Shown in pieces: positions 26,015 to 35,299 of a stretch of DNA of 35,299 bases (position 1 is the stretch's first letter; each line of letters starts with the position of its first letter). Under the pieces are notes generated by a model. The model did not search any database. It saw only the letters and a list, made by a program, of their open reading frames with translations, and had not been told where the DNA came from. This stretch comes from Coxiella endosymbiont of Ornithodoros maritimus (lineage in GTDB: Bacteria > Pseudomonadota > Gammaproteobacteria > Coxiellales > Coxiellaceae): assembly GCF_907164965.1 (NCBI RefSeq), contig NZ_CAJRAM010000063.1, forward strand, positions 1 to 35,299. The letters run 5' to 3'. The translations under genes and the position numbers were made by a program.

Positions 26015-26665
26015 ATGGCTTCACTCAGTTCAAACCTTAAAACGCTAATGACCTCGCTCCAAATCAACGCAAGTGAGTTAGCCCGACGAACGGGGATCGC
26101 ACAACCCATCATTCACAGATTATCAACGGGACAAAATACTAACCCTAAGTTAGCAACGATAAAACCTATCGCTCGCTACTTTATGGTGAATATCAGCCAG
26201 CTGATTGGTGAAGAACCGCTTTCTAGCGACCAGTCCCCTCAAGTAACAGGGAGTTATGGCACATGGAACCGTGTGCCTTTAATCTCCTGGAAGGATGCCA
26301 CTAGTTGGCCTGAAGCTTTACCCCATTATCAAAGTTCGAACGAAGCTATGTATGTTACTACCGATGCAAATGTGAGTAAGCTTGCTTATGGCTTAATTAT
26401 CCAGGGATGTGCGATGGAACCTTTATTTCCAAACGGAACTACAATTATTGTAGAACCCGAACGCAAACCCAAGGATCGAGACTTTGTGGTTGTACGCTTA
26501 CAAGGAGAACCGAAAGCCCGCTTGAGGCAAATCATTACAGAAGGTAACGATCGTTACTTAAAATCATTAAACCCCGATCTTGAAAAGCTAGAAGTCGCGC
26601 GTTTAGCACAAGAAGATCAATTTCTTGGTGTGACGGCTCAGGCTAAGGTCGATTTTCTCCGTTAA
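26015..26665 (+). CDS. XRE-family regulator with S24 (LexA/CI-like) domain lacking protease residues
   Basis: 216 aa from the ATG at 26015 (GGGAC upstream); the frame is open further 5' but that part is AT-rich and non-protein-like. N-terminal helix-turn-helix at about residues 1-65 (NASELARRTGIAQPIIHRLS). C-terminal S24-type domain at about 110-216 with LIIQGCAMEPLFPNGTTIIV and DFVVVRLQGEPKARLRQI. In CI/LexA/UmuD proteins the first block is GDSM with the catalytic Ser; here it is GCAM, and the Lys of the usual VKR block appears as Arg. So self-cleavage is unlikely, and this is probably a stable repressor. No phage genes are nearby. Confidence 0.85.
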   Translation: MASLSSNLKTLMTSLQINASELARRTGIAQPIIHRLSTGQNTNPKLATIKPIARYFMVNISQLIGEEPLSSDQSPQVTGSYGTWNRVPLISWKDATSWPEALPHYQSSNEAMYVTTDANVSKLAYGLIIQGCAMEPLFPNGTTIIVEPERKPKDRDFVVVRLQGEPKARLRQIITEGNDRYLKSLNPDLEKLEVARLAQEDQFLGVTAQAKVDFLR

Positions 26666-26703
26666 AAAATTATCGGCCATAACTGGAACCAGCCGATAAT
26701 TTT
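26666..26703. terminator. Bidirectional stem-loop after the XRE regulator
   Basis: AAAATTATCGGC and GCCGATAATTTT form a 12-bp perfect stem around a 14-base loop directly after the regulator stop. T runs follow on both strands (TTTT on plus, TTTTTT on minus), so it may end both this gene and minus-strand transcripts from nusB. Confidence 0.65.
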
Positions 26704-26793
26704 CGATAGTGCAGTGTTTGAGAATCTCAACGAGATTTCTTATTCCGCTTTCTAAACTTTTTTGGACCATGCGGTCCTCTACCTCTTGGCATT

Positions 26794-27210
26794 TTATACC
26801 CCCTTTCTTATCTCAGAACTTAATACATCCAAAACAGCATTGACATATTTATGCCCTGCTTGGGCCCCAAATTCTTTCACCAATTCCAGTGCTTCGTCAA
26901 TCACTACTTTGTATGGTACCTCCTTCCGATAAAGCAGCTCGTAAATCGATAAGCGCAACACCGATAATTCGACTGGATTTAACGCGCTAATCTTCCGGTC
27001 CAAATGAGCTGTCATCAGTTCATCAATGACGGCAACCTGCTGAATCGTCCCTGTGACTAACTCTTTAAAATAAGCCACATCCGTATCCGAAAGCTCGTGC
27101 TCCTCCATAAATTGACTAATCAAAGCGTCCGGCTTCGTTTCGCAAAAGAACCATTGGTAAAGCGCTTGGAGGGCATAGCGCCGCGCATTATGGCGAATTT
27201 TATTTATCAT
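26794..27210 (-). CDS. nusB: Transcription antitermination protein NusB
   Basis: Binds boxA RNA with NusE (S10) in rRNA antitermination. I start at the ATG at 27210 ([20 protein letters not shown]), giving 138 aa, close to E. coli; an upstream reading in the same frame lies inside nrdR and is not family sequence. [33 protein letters not shown] and [13 protein letters not shown] with [10 protein letters not shown] are the conserved blocks. It overlaps nrdR by 11 bp. Confidence 0.96.
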   Translation of the reverse strand: MINKIRHNARRYALQALYQWFFCETKPDALISQFMEEHELSDTDVAYFKELVTGTIQQVAVIDELMTAHLDRKISALNPVELSVLRLSIYELLYRKEVPYKVVIDEALELVKEFGAQAGHKYVNAVLDVLSSEIRKGV

Positions 27211-27673
27211 GAGATATCTTCTGTTGTTTTTGCAAGCGGCGAATTTCATCACGGAATGCCTTAATATCCTGAAAACTTCGATAAACGGAAGCAAACCGCA
27301 CGTAAGCCACTTCATCCAACGCTCGTAATTCATCCATCACTAATTCACCTAGCCATTGAGAACTTACTTCACACTCCCCTCGTGCTCGTAATTTATGAAT
27401 AATCCGTTGAACAGCCATCTCAATCTGTTCAGTACTGATCGGCCGTTTTTCTAAAGCCTTTAATAATCCAGCACGCAATTTTTCTTCATCGAAAGCGCTG
27501 CGCCGACCGTCTCTTTTTATAATCCGAGGTAGATTTAATTCAGCCGTTTCAAATGTCGTAAAACGCTCTTGACACTCTAAGCATTCACGCCGCCGACGCA
27601 CTTGCGTACCCTCTTCCACTAACCGGGAATCGATGACCTTCGTGTCTTCGGCATTGCAAAAAGGACAATACAT
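27200..27673 (-). CDS. nrdR: Transcriptional repressor NrdR
   Basis: Represses ribonucleotide reductase genes in response to dNTP levels. Zinc ribbon with Cys3, Cys6, Cys31 and Cys34 (MYCPFC...[13 protein letters not shown]), followed by an ATP-cone domain (about 49-139: VIKRDG-type segment [20 protein letters not shown]). 157 aa from the ATG at 27673, which overlaps the glyA stop as TGATG. The order glyA-nrdR-nusB is a frequent proteobacterial arrangement. Confidence 0.97.
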   Translation of the reverse strand: MYCPFCNAEDTKVIDSRLVEEGTQVRRRRECLECQERFTTFETAELNLPRIIKRDGRRSAFDEEKLRAGLLKALEKRPISTEQIEMAVQRIIHKLRARGECEVSSQWLGELVMDELRALDEVAYVRFASVYRSFQDIKAFRDEIRRLQKQQKISHDK

Positions 27674-28932
27674 CAGTCGAGTTCCTGATACACCGGAAAT
27701 TTCCGACACAATTCATGGGCTTTTTGTTTGACATCGGCGATGACTTTTTCGTTATGAATATCATCTAAAATATCACAAACCCAATACGCCAATTGAGAAG
27801 CTTCTTTTTCTTTAAACCCTCGGGTGGTAATGGCGGGAGTGCCAATGCGAAGGCCGCTAGTCACAAAAGGCGAGCGGGTTTCACCGGGAACGGTATTTTT
27901 GTTAACTGTAATATTAGCTCGTCCTAAAGCCGCTTCGGCTTCTTTACCTGACATGTTTTTATCTAACAAACTCACTAAAAATAGGTGATTTTGCGTGCCG
28001 CCCGAGACAATCGTATACCCGCGCTCCTTCATCACCTCCGCCATTGCCTTAGCATTTTTTAAAATCTGTCGCGCATAAGTTTTAAATTCCGGTTGCATCG
28101 CTTCTTTGAAGGCGACTGCTTTGGCCGCAATAATGTGCATCAATGGTCCGCCCTGAGAACCTGGAAATACGGCGGAGTTTAAGCGTTTTTTCAGTTCAGG
28201 ATTGGCCTTTGCTAGAATTAAACCCGCACGGGGGCCTCGTAATGTTTTATGCGTCGTTGTCGTCGTAACATCAGCAATTTGAACCGGCGAAGGGTAAACT
28301 CCGGCGGCTACTAAACCAGCCACATGCGCGATGTCAGTCATAAAATAGGCGTTAACGCTATCCGCGATTTCGCGAAAACGTTGCCAATCGACGACACCCG
28401 AAAAAGCAGAAAATCCGGCTAGGATAACTTTTGGTTTGCGCTCTTGCGCTAGTTTAGCTGCTTTTTCGTAATCAATATCACCATCCGCATTTAAACCGTA
28501 ATGCACGGCTTTATAGAACTTACCTGAAAAACTGACGGGAGAGCCGTGGGTCAAATGGCCTCCATGCGACAAATCCATGGCAAGTAAAGTATCGCCTGGA
28601 TTCATTAGCGCCATATAGGCCTCCGCATTGGCTTGCGAACCCGAATGAGGCTGAACGTTCGCATAATCCGCGCCAAACAGTTCCTTCGCTCGATCAATCG
28701 CCAATTGCTCGACAATATCGACGAATTCACAACCACCGTAATAACGCCTACCGGGGTACCCTTCGGCGTACTTATTGGTCAATAACGAACCCTCAAGTTC
28801 TAACACACGCGGACTGACATAGTTCTCCGAGGCAATCAACTCGATGTGGTACTCCTGCCGTCGCGCTTCGTCCCGAATCGCTCCTGCCAATTCTGGATCG
28901 AAACTCTCTACGGTCAACGTAAGGTCGTACAT
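27673..28932 (-). CDS. glyA: Serine hydroxymethyltransferase
   Basis: Converts serine and tetrahydrofolate to glycine and methylene-THF. PLP lysine is Lys229 in [15 protein letters not shown]; Asp200 and His203 ([10 protein letters not shown]) hold the cofactor ring. [19 protein letters not shown] and [20 protein letters not shown] are the family's N-terminal signature. 419 aa, with CAGGAG 8 bases before the ATG. It heads an overlapping operon with nrdR and nusB. Confidence 0.98.
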   Translation of the reverse strand: MYDLTLTVESFDPELAGAIRDEARRQEYHIELIASENYVSPRVLELEGSLLTNKYAEGYPGRRYYGGCEFVDIVEQLAIDRAKELFGADYANVQPHSGSQANAEAYMALMNPGDTLLAMDLSHGGHLTHGSPVSFSGKFYKAVHYGLNADGDIDYEKAAKLAQERKPKVILAGFSAFSGVVDWQRFREIADSVNAYFMTDIAHVAGLVAAGVYPSPVQIADVTTTTTHKTLRGPRAGLILAKANPELKKRLNSAVFPGSQGGPLMHIIAAKAVAFKEAMQPEFKTYARQILKNAKAMAEVMKERGYTIVSGGTQNHLFLVSLLDKNMSGKEAEAALGRANITVNKNTVPGETRSPFVTSGLRIGTPAITTRGFKEKEASQLAYWVCDILDDIHNEKVIADVKQKAHELCRKFPVYQELD

Positions 28933-29075
28933 GACAAGCTCCTGCCAATGACTGAAACTACCATTCTACCTGGAACCCCGCCTCAGGGGGAAGTGTCCAA
29001 TAAGTCTATATATTTCGCGCTGAAGACGCGGCCAAAAAAGATGATTCGTCTATATTTCGAAACAATGGAGAAAAT

Positions 29076-29171
29076 ATGTCTTTCTGGAAGTGGCTAAGCA
29101 AAATGATAAATCAAACGATGATGCTTTTGATTTTACGGCCACTTTCTAAGAAAAAGAGTAGCCGTGTGTAG
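29076..29171 (+). CDS. Possible 31-residue amphipathic small protein
   Basis: MSFWKWLSKMINQTMMLLIL then RPLSKKKSSRV, stop TAG at 29169. GGAG lies 5-6 bases before the ATG. The sequence looks like a short membrane-binding helix with a basic tail. The stop codon falls in the first bases of the REP-like palindrome. Nothing else supports expression, so this is tentative. Confidence 0.3.
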   Translation: MSFWKWLSKMINQTMMLLILRPLSKKKSSRV

Positions 29172-29217
29172 CGAAGCGAAATACCGGGAACTAAAATATA
29201 ATCCTGTATTTCGCTAC
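29168..29217. repeat. REP-like palindrome downstream of radA
   Basis: GTAGCGAAGCGAAATACCGG at the left pairs with CCTGTATTTCGCTAC at the right; an AT-rich loop lies between. It shares the GCGAAGCG..AATAC core with the elements at 286 and 3554. It follows the radA stop by 26 bp and may stabilise or end the transcript. Confidence 0.6.
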
Positions 29218-29242
29218 CTTTCATACAGACTACCAGTTTTTC

Positions 29243-30598
29243 TTAATAATTGTAATTTAATACACTCTGCAATTTATCTGCCGCCACGATTTCCATCCCT
29301 TCCGGAAGATCTTTAGGCGCATTGGCTTTTGGGACTATCGCGCGTTTGAAGCCGTGTTTTGCCGCTTCTTTAATTCGTTCTTGTCCGCTCGGAACCGGAC
29401 GAATTTCACCGGCGAGGCCAACTTCCCCAAAAACAATTAAATCTGGAGGTAATGGCTTACTTCGTAAGCTCGATAACACCGCTAATAAAACAGGAAGATC
29501 AGCGCCCGTTTCCACAATACGTAGACCGCCGACGGCGTTAACAAATACGTCTTGATCATAGGTAAGAACGCCACCGTGGCGATGCAATGTGGCTAATAAC
29601 ATGGATAAACGATTCTGTTCTAAACCGACGGTGACTCGGCGAGGATTTGCAAGATGGCTTTCGTCCAATAAGGCTTGCACTTCCACCAGCAAAGGGCGGC
29701 TGCCTTCCCACGTTACGGTAACCACGCTTCCAGAAACCGGTGTTTCATAGCGCGATAAAAAAATCGCCGAGGGATTATTCACTTGTTTCAATCCCGCGTT
29801 AGTCATTGCAAATACGCCAATTTCATTAACGGCGCCAAAGCGGTTTTTAACCGCGCGGATAACACGAAAACGACTGTCATTTTTCCCTTCAAAATAAAGG
29901 ACGGCATCGACCATGTGTTCTAAAACGCGAGGGCCTGCAATAGCGCCCTCTTTAGTCACATGGCCCACGATAAACAAAGCGATTCCTTTTTGTTTCGCAA
30001 AACGCACTAATTGCGCTGCACTTTCCCGCACTTGACCTACTCCGCCAGGCGCTGAAGGAACGGTCTCGGTGTACACCGTTTGAATGGAATCGATTACCAT
30101 CACTTGCGGATGGGATTGTTCCGCTAGCGCTAATATTTGCTCGATATGAGTTTCTGCCAACAGGGTTAATTTATCTCGAGGTAATTGCAGTCGCTGTGCT
30201 CGCAATGCAATTTGTTGCAATGATTCCTCACCACTGATATATAAAGTGGAATAATTGCTGCTAATTTTACACAAAATTTGCAGCAATAAAGTGGATTTAC
30301 CCACACCTGGATCACCACCGATTAATACCACCGAATCAGAAACTAACCCTCCACCAAGGACATGATCAAATTCTGCAAGTCCCGTTGCCAACCGCGGTTG
30401 GGATTGCATGCTAACCTTACTTAGCAAAATAGGAACGGACTGCGCGCCCGCAAATCCACCCGCGCGATGCGTGGATTTTTTAACAGCTACTTCTTCAACA
30501 ATGGAATTCCACTCTTCACAATCACGACACTGCCCTTGCCATTGCGCGTATTGCGCACCGCAATGCTGGCAGGAAAAAATAATTTTTGTTTTACTCAT
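29243..30598 (-). CDS. radA: DNA repair protein RadA
   Basis: RecA-like helicase that helps branch migration in recombination. Zinc finger Cys10-x2-Cys13...Cys24-x2-Cys27; Walker A GGDPGVGKST (94-103); Walker B PQVMVIDSIQ; the RadA-specific KNRFG motif (251-255); and a C-terminal Lon-protease-like domain (VFGEVGLAGEIRPVPSGQER). 451 aa is typical. Intact, apparently a single-gene transcript. Confidence 0.97.
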   Translation of the reverse strand: MSKTKIIFSCQHCGAQYAQWQGQCRDCEEWNSIVEEVAVKKSTHRAGGFAGAQSVPILLSKVSMQSQPRLATGLAEFDHVLGGGLVSDSVVLIGGDPGVGKSTLLLQILCKISSNYSTLYISGEESLQQIALRAQRLQLPRDKLTLLAETHIEQILALAEQSHPQVMVIDSIQTVYTETVPSAPGGVGQVRESAAQLVRFAKQKGIALFIVGHVTKEGAIAGPRVLEHMVDAVLYFEGKNDSRFRVIRAVKNRFGAVNEIGVFAMTNAGLKQVNNPSAIFLSRYETPVSGSVVTVTWEGSRPLLVEVQALLDESHLANPRRVTVGLEQNRLSMLLATLHRHGGVLTYDQDVFVNAVGGLRIVETGADLPVLLAVLSSLRSKPLPPDLIVFGEVGLAGEIRPVPSGQERIKEAAKHGFKRAIVPKANAPKDLPEGMEIVAADKLQSVLNYNY

Positions 30599-30992
30599 GG
30601 AGACGTTTACGAAGGTTGCTAAAATAAGGTTTTAAAAAATGAAGCAGGCCCCAAAAGGGTTAGAATCCATGCAGGGTCTATTAAGGAGGCTTCGATATCA
30701 CAATGAATAAACCTGCAACTATTCTAAGTTACCAACTTAAAATAGTCAACAGAAGTAACCTTATTCTTAAAGCATGATTATTAAAAACAAACATTGGGGA
30801 TTCTTCTCATTTTGGCTTGTTTTTTCTATTAGTCTTAATTTCTAAAAACTCTCGCCGTCCCGCGAAGGCGGAGACCCAGCGCACTACGTGCGCTGGGCGC
30901 TGAAAGTGGGCTAGGTTCCCGCCTTCGCTGGAATAACGAAGTTTAAAATTCGAATGGCTGGGATGTGGATAATGATAGAGGTCAGCGCACCC
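30599..30992. other. Intergenic region radA-hemB
   Basis: No convincing gene. A strong AAGGAGG (30684-30690) lies 12 bp before an ATG opening a 24-codon frame (30703-30777); the spacing is long and the peptide is unrecognised. The only structured part is the palindromic repeat at 30853-30939. Confidence 0.5.
30853..30939. repeat. Nested palindromic repeat
   Basis: Outer arms CGTCCCGCGAAGGCGG and TCCCGCCTTCGCTGGAAT pair imperfectly. The inner CCAGCGCAC/GTGCGCTGG (30876-30896) is nearly perfect. GC content is far above the surroundings. This type of repeat (CGAAGGCGG ... CCGCCTTCG) is common as a dispersed intergenic hairpin in bacterial genomes. Confidence 0.7.
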
Positions 30993-31921
<929 letters not shown>

Positions 31922-31938
31922 CGCGTAGTGATTTTCTT

Positions 31939-32391
31939 TTATCGAATGATCTTCCATTGTCCGTCGGGCATACGACAAGCTGTCCCGTAGGCTTTCTTGG
32001 TTTGACCGCCGATCGTAACTAAAGTTTGGTATTCCCGGCAATAACGGTGGTGTTGATGGTATTGACGAATCGGACGAACGGTATAAGTCACGTCATGACT
32101 GTTAGTCCAACTAGCTTGCTGGCCCACCGGCGTGCTCGTCACTGCACGAGCCATATTAATGCGATCTTGTTCATCCATTCGTTTACCGACGAAATTACCA
32201 ACAACACCCCCACCCAGCGCACTGCCCAAAACACCGATCCACGCTCCCTCCCCATGAAAGAAAGCAGCCCCTAACAATCCGCCCGCTGCTGTCCCAGCAA
32301 GGGTCGCCCCAGGAATGTTGTTGCCAGGCGTACAGCCCGTCAAACCCACGGCTAAAATCGCCGTTGCTCCAATAGTTGCGATTTTCTTCAT
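31939..32391 (-). CDS. Glycine-zipper lipoprotein (17-kDa surface antigen type)
   Basis: 150 aa. Signal peptide with lipobox LTGC (lipidated Cys20: MKKIATIGATAILAVGLTGC), then a glycine-zipper 2TM segment at about residues 28-70 (LAGTAAGGLLGAAFF, IGVLGSALGGGVVGNFVGKR) and a soluble C-terminal domain with YTVRPIRQYHQHHRYCREYQ and GTACRMPDGQWKII. This is the layout of the Rickettsia 17-kDa antigen / SlyB-like family, lipoproteins of the outer membrane. AGAGGAAACC precedes the ATG. It is intact, in contrast to its neighbours. Confidence 0.88.
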   Translation of the reverse strand: MKKIATIGATAILAVGLTGCTPGNNIPGATLAGTAAGGLLGAAFFHGEGAWIGVLGSALGGGVVGNFVGKRMDEQDRINMARAVTSTPVGQQASWTNSHDVTYTVRPIRQYHQHHRYCREYQTLVTIGGQTKKAYGTACRMPDGQWKIIR

Positions 32392-33023
32392 GGTTTCCTC
32401 TCTTTATTTAAGTAAAGAAGTGAATCCACCGGTTATCCTCACCAACAGACACATTTTTTCAAAATGATACCGCGTTTCCAATCCTTGATCAATATGTAGC
32501 ACGCAGGCTCGCAGGAGAAGCCTTTGGAACGTTTGGCATTAACTGTTCAAAGTGTAGCTCAATAGCGTTCGGATATTTATGGTACTGTCTTGCTTCATCA
32601 ATTGCTTAAAGCCCTTAGTTTAAGGGAAGGAAGATCGATAGAATATACTTTCCCTTTCCTACTCACGAAGTTTTTCAAAAGTCGCTCAATATCCCGTTGA
32701 TTATTTAGCGGTTGAGTTTGTAAATGGATACAGCGGTGGGTTAAAGCCGGACTTAATGCTCGACGCCCCGCCAATGCTATGCCATTCCCGCTAAAAAAAG
32801 CTATAAAACCAGGTTGCCTAGGTGGCCGCTCCCGTGTAAGGGTTAATTCCCGACAAAACACTATTCAATATGCGCTCTTAAGGAATCGCTACAGCTATTT
32901 AATTCATCGATCCAAATGCTTCTTCCCTTCTCAAAGGCCTTTAAAATCTTTTGCTCTATAATCTTAGAAGTAGGCAAATTGGCTTCTAGCTTAATAAATT
33001 TAATGCAATTAATTGCTAACATA
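32392..33023. other. Unassigned degenerate sequence
   Basis: No recognisable gene. The longest open stretch is an 87-codon minus-strand frame (32861-32598) and an overlapping plus-strand frame; neither matches a family I know and neither has a good ribosome binding site. A small hairpin CCCTTAGTTTAAGGG is at 32611-32625. The region probably holds remains of genes beyond recognition. Confidence 0.5.
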
Positions 33024-34304
33024 CTAACATATCAACGCAGTCTTACACGTTCCCGGCAAACCTTTCCTTACGCGCTGTGCTTTTTGCTCGCCAGGATTTA
33101 GTACTGCACCCGCTAGAACATTTTTACGAGGAGTGCTATTCTGATTGAGGCTTGCCTCACACACCGACGCTAAGTTAGCGTGCGATATAAAAACAGTGTT
33201 ATCATTTTCTATCCAATCAATATAATCAAATGGAGACTCGCTTTTGATTTCGTTGGCTTCAACAAGATTCTGAAAAAATTGAAGTTCTTTTGAAAATTGA
33301 AAAGAAAACTTTATATTACTTATCCGCTCTTCACAGTAGGCCAGCAAAGTCACGCGATGCACATTCTCGCAACCAATCGCCAGCGCGTCCAACAAAGTTC
33401 GAGTGCAAGCGATCGAACTCCCTTAAATATCGATAAGCGAAACCGCCGAGTATTGTTTTGCTTCAATTTTTTGATAAAGTCATCAAATGAATTGCTTTCT
33501 TCAGCCTATACAGTTAGCCAAACAATAAATTGTATATTTTGCTTTACGCTATTCTTACTGGTTTTAGGAAGGTAGTGTAGAAATTCTCTAATACTATTGT
33601 TAGTAATTGTTTGAAGAAAATAATTAATTAGATTAAGTATGGTTGATGGAAAAATAATCGACACTTCTCCTGAGAAAAAATCCTCATTAATTTTATTTTT
33701 ATTTTTAAAATCAACTCTAATGCACTTTCTTGATCAGGAAGGAAGCACACGAAGTATGCAAATTCTTTAGGAAGAAAAATCCGAGAACTGATTTTCTTAA
33801 AAAGATAGAATTTCATCGCCGCTTCCGGGCAGGCTAGCATGCAAGCAGCAATTCCCTTCTTTGTATTATCTTTAAGCTCATCAAATAATCACTCTTTTCG
33901 CGTATTATCGGGGCAGGCCATCATGCACCAAGCGAGATCATGAGCGTCTAGAATCATATGTTTAAACTCTTCAAGCACTAATATTTTAGTGTGTTTGTTA
34001 GGGCGGGCTTTTATACAGTCTGTAAGCTACTCTGCGGCGGAAATCAATTGTTTATGTTTTTTGAGAATTGATAATTTGATTTTATCATCGAGACAAGCCC
34101 TCATGCAGCCAGACTCAAACCTGATTTAATTTTACTTTCATGAGTTTTCAAAACTGATAACTGATTCTATAACTCTGAACAGAAATGCAGACAACAAACA
34201 AGATCCGATTCGTCTCTGATTAAATCCTTGTGTTGCTCAAGTAGAACGGATGGTTCTCCTGGAAAAAGGGCAATACAACGAGATAAAAATATACACTGGT
34301 TATT
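33024..34304 (-). pseudogene. Decayed cysteine-repeat protein, unknown family
   Basis: From 34304 down the minus strand reads as at least six units of about 28-36 residues, each opening with a Cys motif: QCIFLSRCIALFPGE, VCCLHFCSEL, GCMRACLDDK, DCIKARPNKH, WCMMACPDNTRKE and ACMLACPEAAMKF. Each is followed by a leucine/lysine helix such as ILVLEEFKHMILDAHDLA. A FVCFLPDQESALEL unit may be a seventh. After a frameshift near 33645 a C-terminal part follows (NLINYFLQTITNNSIREFLH, FDDFIKKLKQNNTRRF, DALAIGCENVHRVTLLAYCE, ending near 33024). There are in-frame stops (at about 34185, 34030 and 33890) and at least three frame changes. I do not recognise the repeat; an extinct secreted effector is one possibility. 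Confidence 0.6.
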
Positions 34305-34327
34305 TTATCCTCGTGGAGGTTAAACAG

Positions 34328-34829
34328 TTATAATCGCTGCTGTGGATCTCGGTATCCGCGCATTTGTATATTAAGATCATACCCATCGTCAATGACAGAT
34401 TTATTTTCAATTTCGGCTCTCTGAATAACTTTTTCTCTTGGGTTCTTTTCTATTATTCGTCCTACTTCTGATTTAAAGATAATCATATCGCAAGCTGTCA
34501 CGCTAACAAAAGCGATTGTTCCATTATCGAGATGAGCATACTCTCCCCCACCACAATTTTCCCATTAACTCTCCGTCAATCGCGCAAACAGAATCCTGGG
34601 GGACATGATAAATAGCAGCCAACTATTCAAAATCATCTACCGATAAAAAATCACACAGGTTATCCATCGGTTTGTGCGCTAAAGGGAAAGTAGTCTTTTT
34701 TACTGTTGGCCGATCGTCCTCTTCCTGCGAGACATACAAAGTAAAAACTATTGCATTGAACCAATACAAAATCTTTTCAAAATGTTCAATCTTCCTTAAC
34801 TCTGATGAGGCTTTTCCAGTGATTACCAA
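34328..34829 (-). pseudogene. Decayed hypothetical protein, possibly the N-terminal part of the cysteine-repeat gene
   Basis: Pieces read VITGKASSELRKIEHFEKIL, YVSQEEDDRPTVKKTTF, DNLCDFLSVDDFE then TAG, AAIYHVPQDSVCAIDGELMG, and after a frameshift GEYAHLDNGTIAFVSVTACD and IIEKNPREKVIQRAEIENKS, ending RDPQQRL and TAA at 34328. The composition is that of a real, soluble protein. It ends 24 bp before the first cysteine unit of the next relic on the same strand, so both may once have been one gene. No start codon with a ribosome binding site remains; the frame is open (with a TAG) upstream of 34829. Confidence 0.5.
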
Positions 34830-35071
34830 AGCTTTTAATTTAAGGTGAAGCTAATGGCGCTGTAGCGTTTTGCCAGGGACGATTCTGGAGGGCTTGTGAA
34901 GGGTCTAAACAAAACACCACTGGCGATAGAACTCATCAAAATACGGCAGCCACGAAGAGCTCCTGAAGCAAGGCGATATTTTTGTAATAGAGACGGTTAT
35001 CTTTTAACAAAGCTTAATTTCTTTCTATGATTAATATTAATACACAGGTCAAAAAATCATAAAAAAAGTAA
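34830..35071. other. Sequence between the decayed gene and the right IS1111 end
   Basis: No gene is supported. The minus-strand frame of the neighbouring relic continues weakly (GKTLQRH, then a stop). The 60 bases next to IS1111 are AT-rich and lack the REP palindrome seen beside the left copy. Confidence 0.4.
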
Positions 35072-35299
35072 CCTAATGAAAAGTGCCCCTCCTTAAAGAG
35101 GGCGTTATAATGCGCCAACATAGAGTTTCTATTTTTAAAAAAAGGAGCAGGGCCATGAAAGATATTAAAATACTTGGTGTTGGTATTTATTGCAAAAGGG
35201 GTTTTTCAACTGTGTGGGATTGATGAGTGGGGTAAGGTGATCCACACGAGAGGGGTTAGGCGCTCAATATGTGTCCACTGTGGCAAGGCCTTAAGGTGG
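35072..35299 (+). mobile_element. IS1111-family insertion sequence, left end (partial, runs off window)
   Basis: Identical over all 228 bp to the reverse complement of positions 58-285. It begins with CCTAATG, has the CCCTC/GAGGG hairpin, TATAAT at 35106-35111, AAAGGAG and the transposase ATG at 35155. It is inverted relative to the first copy, so the 34.8-kb segment is bracketed by IS copies whose transposase genes point outward. Confidence 0.9.
35155..35299 (+). pseudogene. IS1111 transposase, 5' part, frameshifted
   Basis: Opens MKDIKILGVGIYCKRGFSTV and stops at TGA 35221-35223. GIDEWGKVIHTR follows in another frame. The lesions are exactly those in the left copy, including loss of the first catalytic Asp of the DEDD set (GVDIAK in functional members). 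The remainder lies beyond the window. Confidence 0.85.

Noticed and set aside
26015-26665. Prophage or ICE remnant suggested by the CI-like regulator
   Set aside because: No integrase, phage structural, conjugation or attachment-site sequence is seen nearby; neighbours are housekeeping genes.
30703-30777. 24-codon frame after a strong AAGGAGG
   Set aside because: Spacing of 12 bases to the ATG is long, the peptide is unrecognised and no promoter is clear; mentioned only in the intergenic entry.
32598-32861. 87-codon minus-strand frame near the lipoprotein gene
   Set aside because: No recognisable domain, no ribosome binding site, and an equally long frame on the other strand.
34830-35071. 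REP palindrome expected next to the right IS1111 end
   Set aside because: Looked for the GCGAAGCG/ATACGGG core next to 35072 and did not find it; the flank is AT-rich.

Overview
This window is chromosomal DNA of Coxiella burnetii or a very close relative. Both ends are the left end of an IS1111-family (IS110 group) element whose transposase starts MKDIKILGV, the hallmark insertion sequence of that species. Most genes give gammaproteobacterial proteins with moderate-to-low GC, heavy pseudogene load and short palindromic repeats, as expected of this obligate intracellular pathogen. The identification rests on recognition of these sequences, not on a database search.

Layout. (1) 1-285: truncated IS1111 end (minus strand) sitting next to half of a REP-like palindrome, followed by a frameshifted DoxX-like membrane gene and a 134-bp MITE-like inverted repeat. 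(2) 1429-6161, minus strand: the classical rpsB-tsf-pyrH-frr-uppS-cdsA cluster (translation, UMP kinase, ribosome recycling, undecaprenyl-PP and CDP-diacylglycerol synthesis), with map (methionine aminopeptidase) divergent on the plus strand. (3) 7499-10165: a graveyard in which I can read a group II PLP decarboxylase, an iron-sulfur APS reductase, a phosphosulfolactate synthase (ComA-like) and the N-terminal piece of a phosphosulfolactate phosphatase (ComB-like). Together these look like the remains of a sulfonate biosynthesis locus. (4) 10248-20049, minus strand: sdhCDAB-sucABCD, the complete succinate dehydrogenase / 2-oxoglutarate dehydrogenase E1-E2 / succinyl-CoA synthetase operon, ending in a GtrA-like membrane gene. 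(5) 20050-22502, plus strand: a small, very basic candidate effector gene behind a PmrA-box-like site and with its own terminator, then a 35-bp palindrome, a small ORF broken by one in-frame TGA and translationally coupled to gltA (citrate synthase). gltA and sdhCDAB thus diverge as in other gammaproteobacteria. (6) 22503-24768: three tandem decayed outer-membrane beta-barrel paralogues. (7) 24861-30598: thiL, a divergent XRE/S24-type regulator lacking the protease residues, the overlapping glyA-nrdR-nusB operon and radA. (8) 30599-35071: repeats, a hemB pseudogene (several frameshifts and a stop), an intact glycine-zipper lipoprotein, and 2 kb of decay containing a cysteine-rich repeat protein I do not recognise. 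(9) 35072-35299: second IS1111 left end, inverted relative to the first and identical to it over 228 bp, including the mutations that destroy the transposase reading frame.

How it fits together: intact genes are core translation, TCA cycle, lipid/cell-wall precursor and one-carbon functions. Accessory metabolism (sulfonate synthesis, surface proteins, an HemB copy) is being lost. The most interesting signals are the sulfonate relic, the cysteine-repeat relic, the PmrA-like box plus basic small protein, the TGA-interrupted ORF coupled to gltA, and the co-mutated inverted IS1111 ends.
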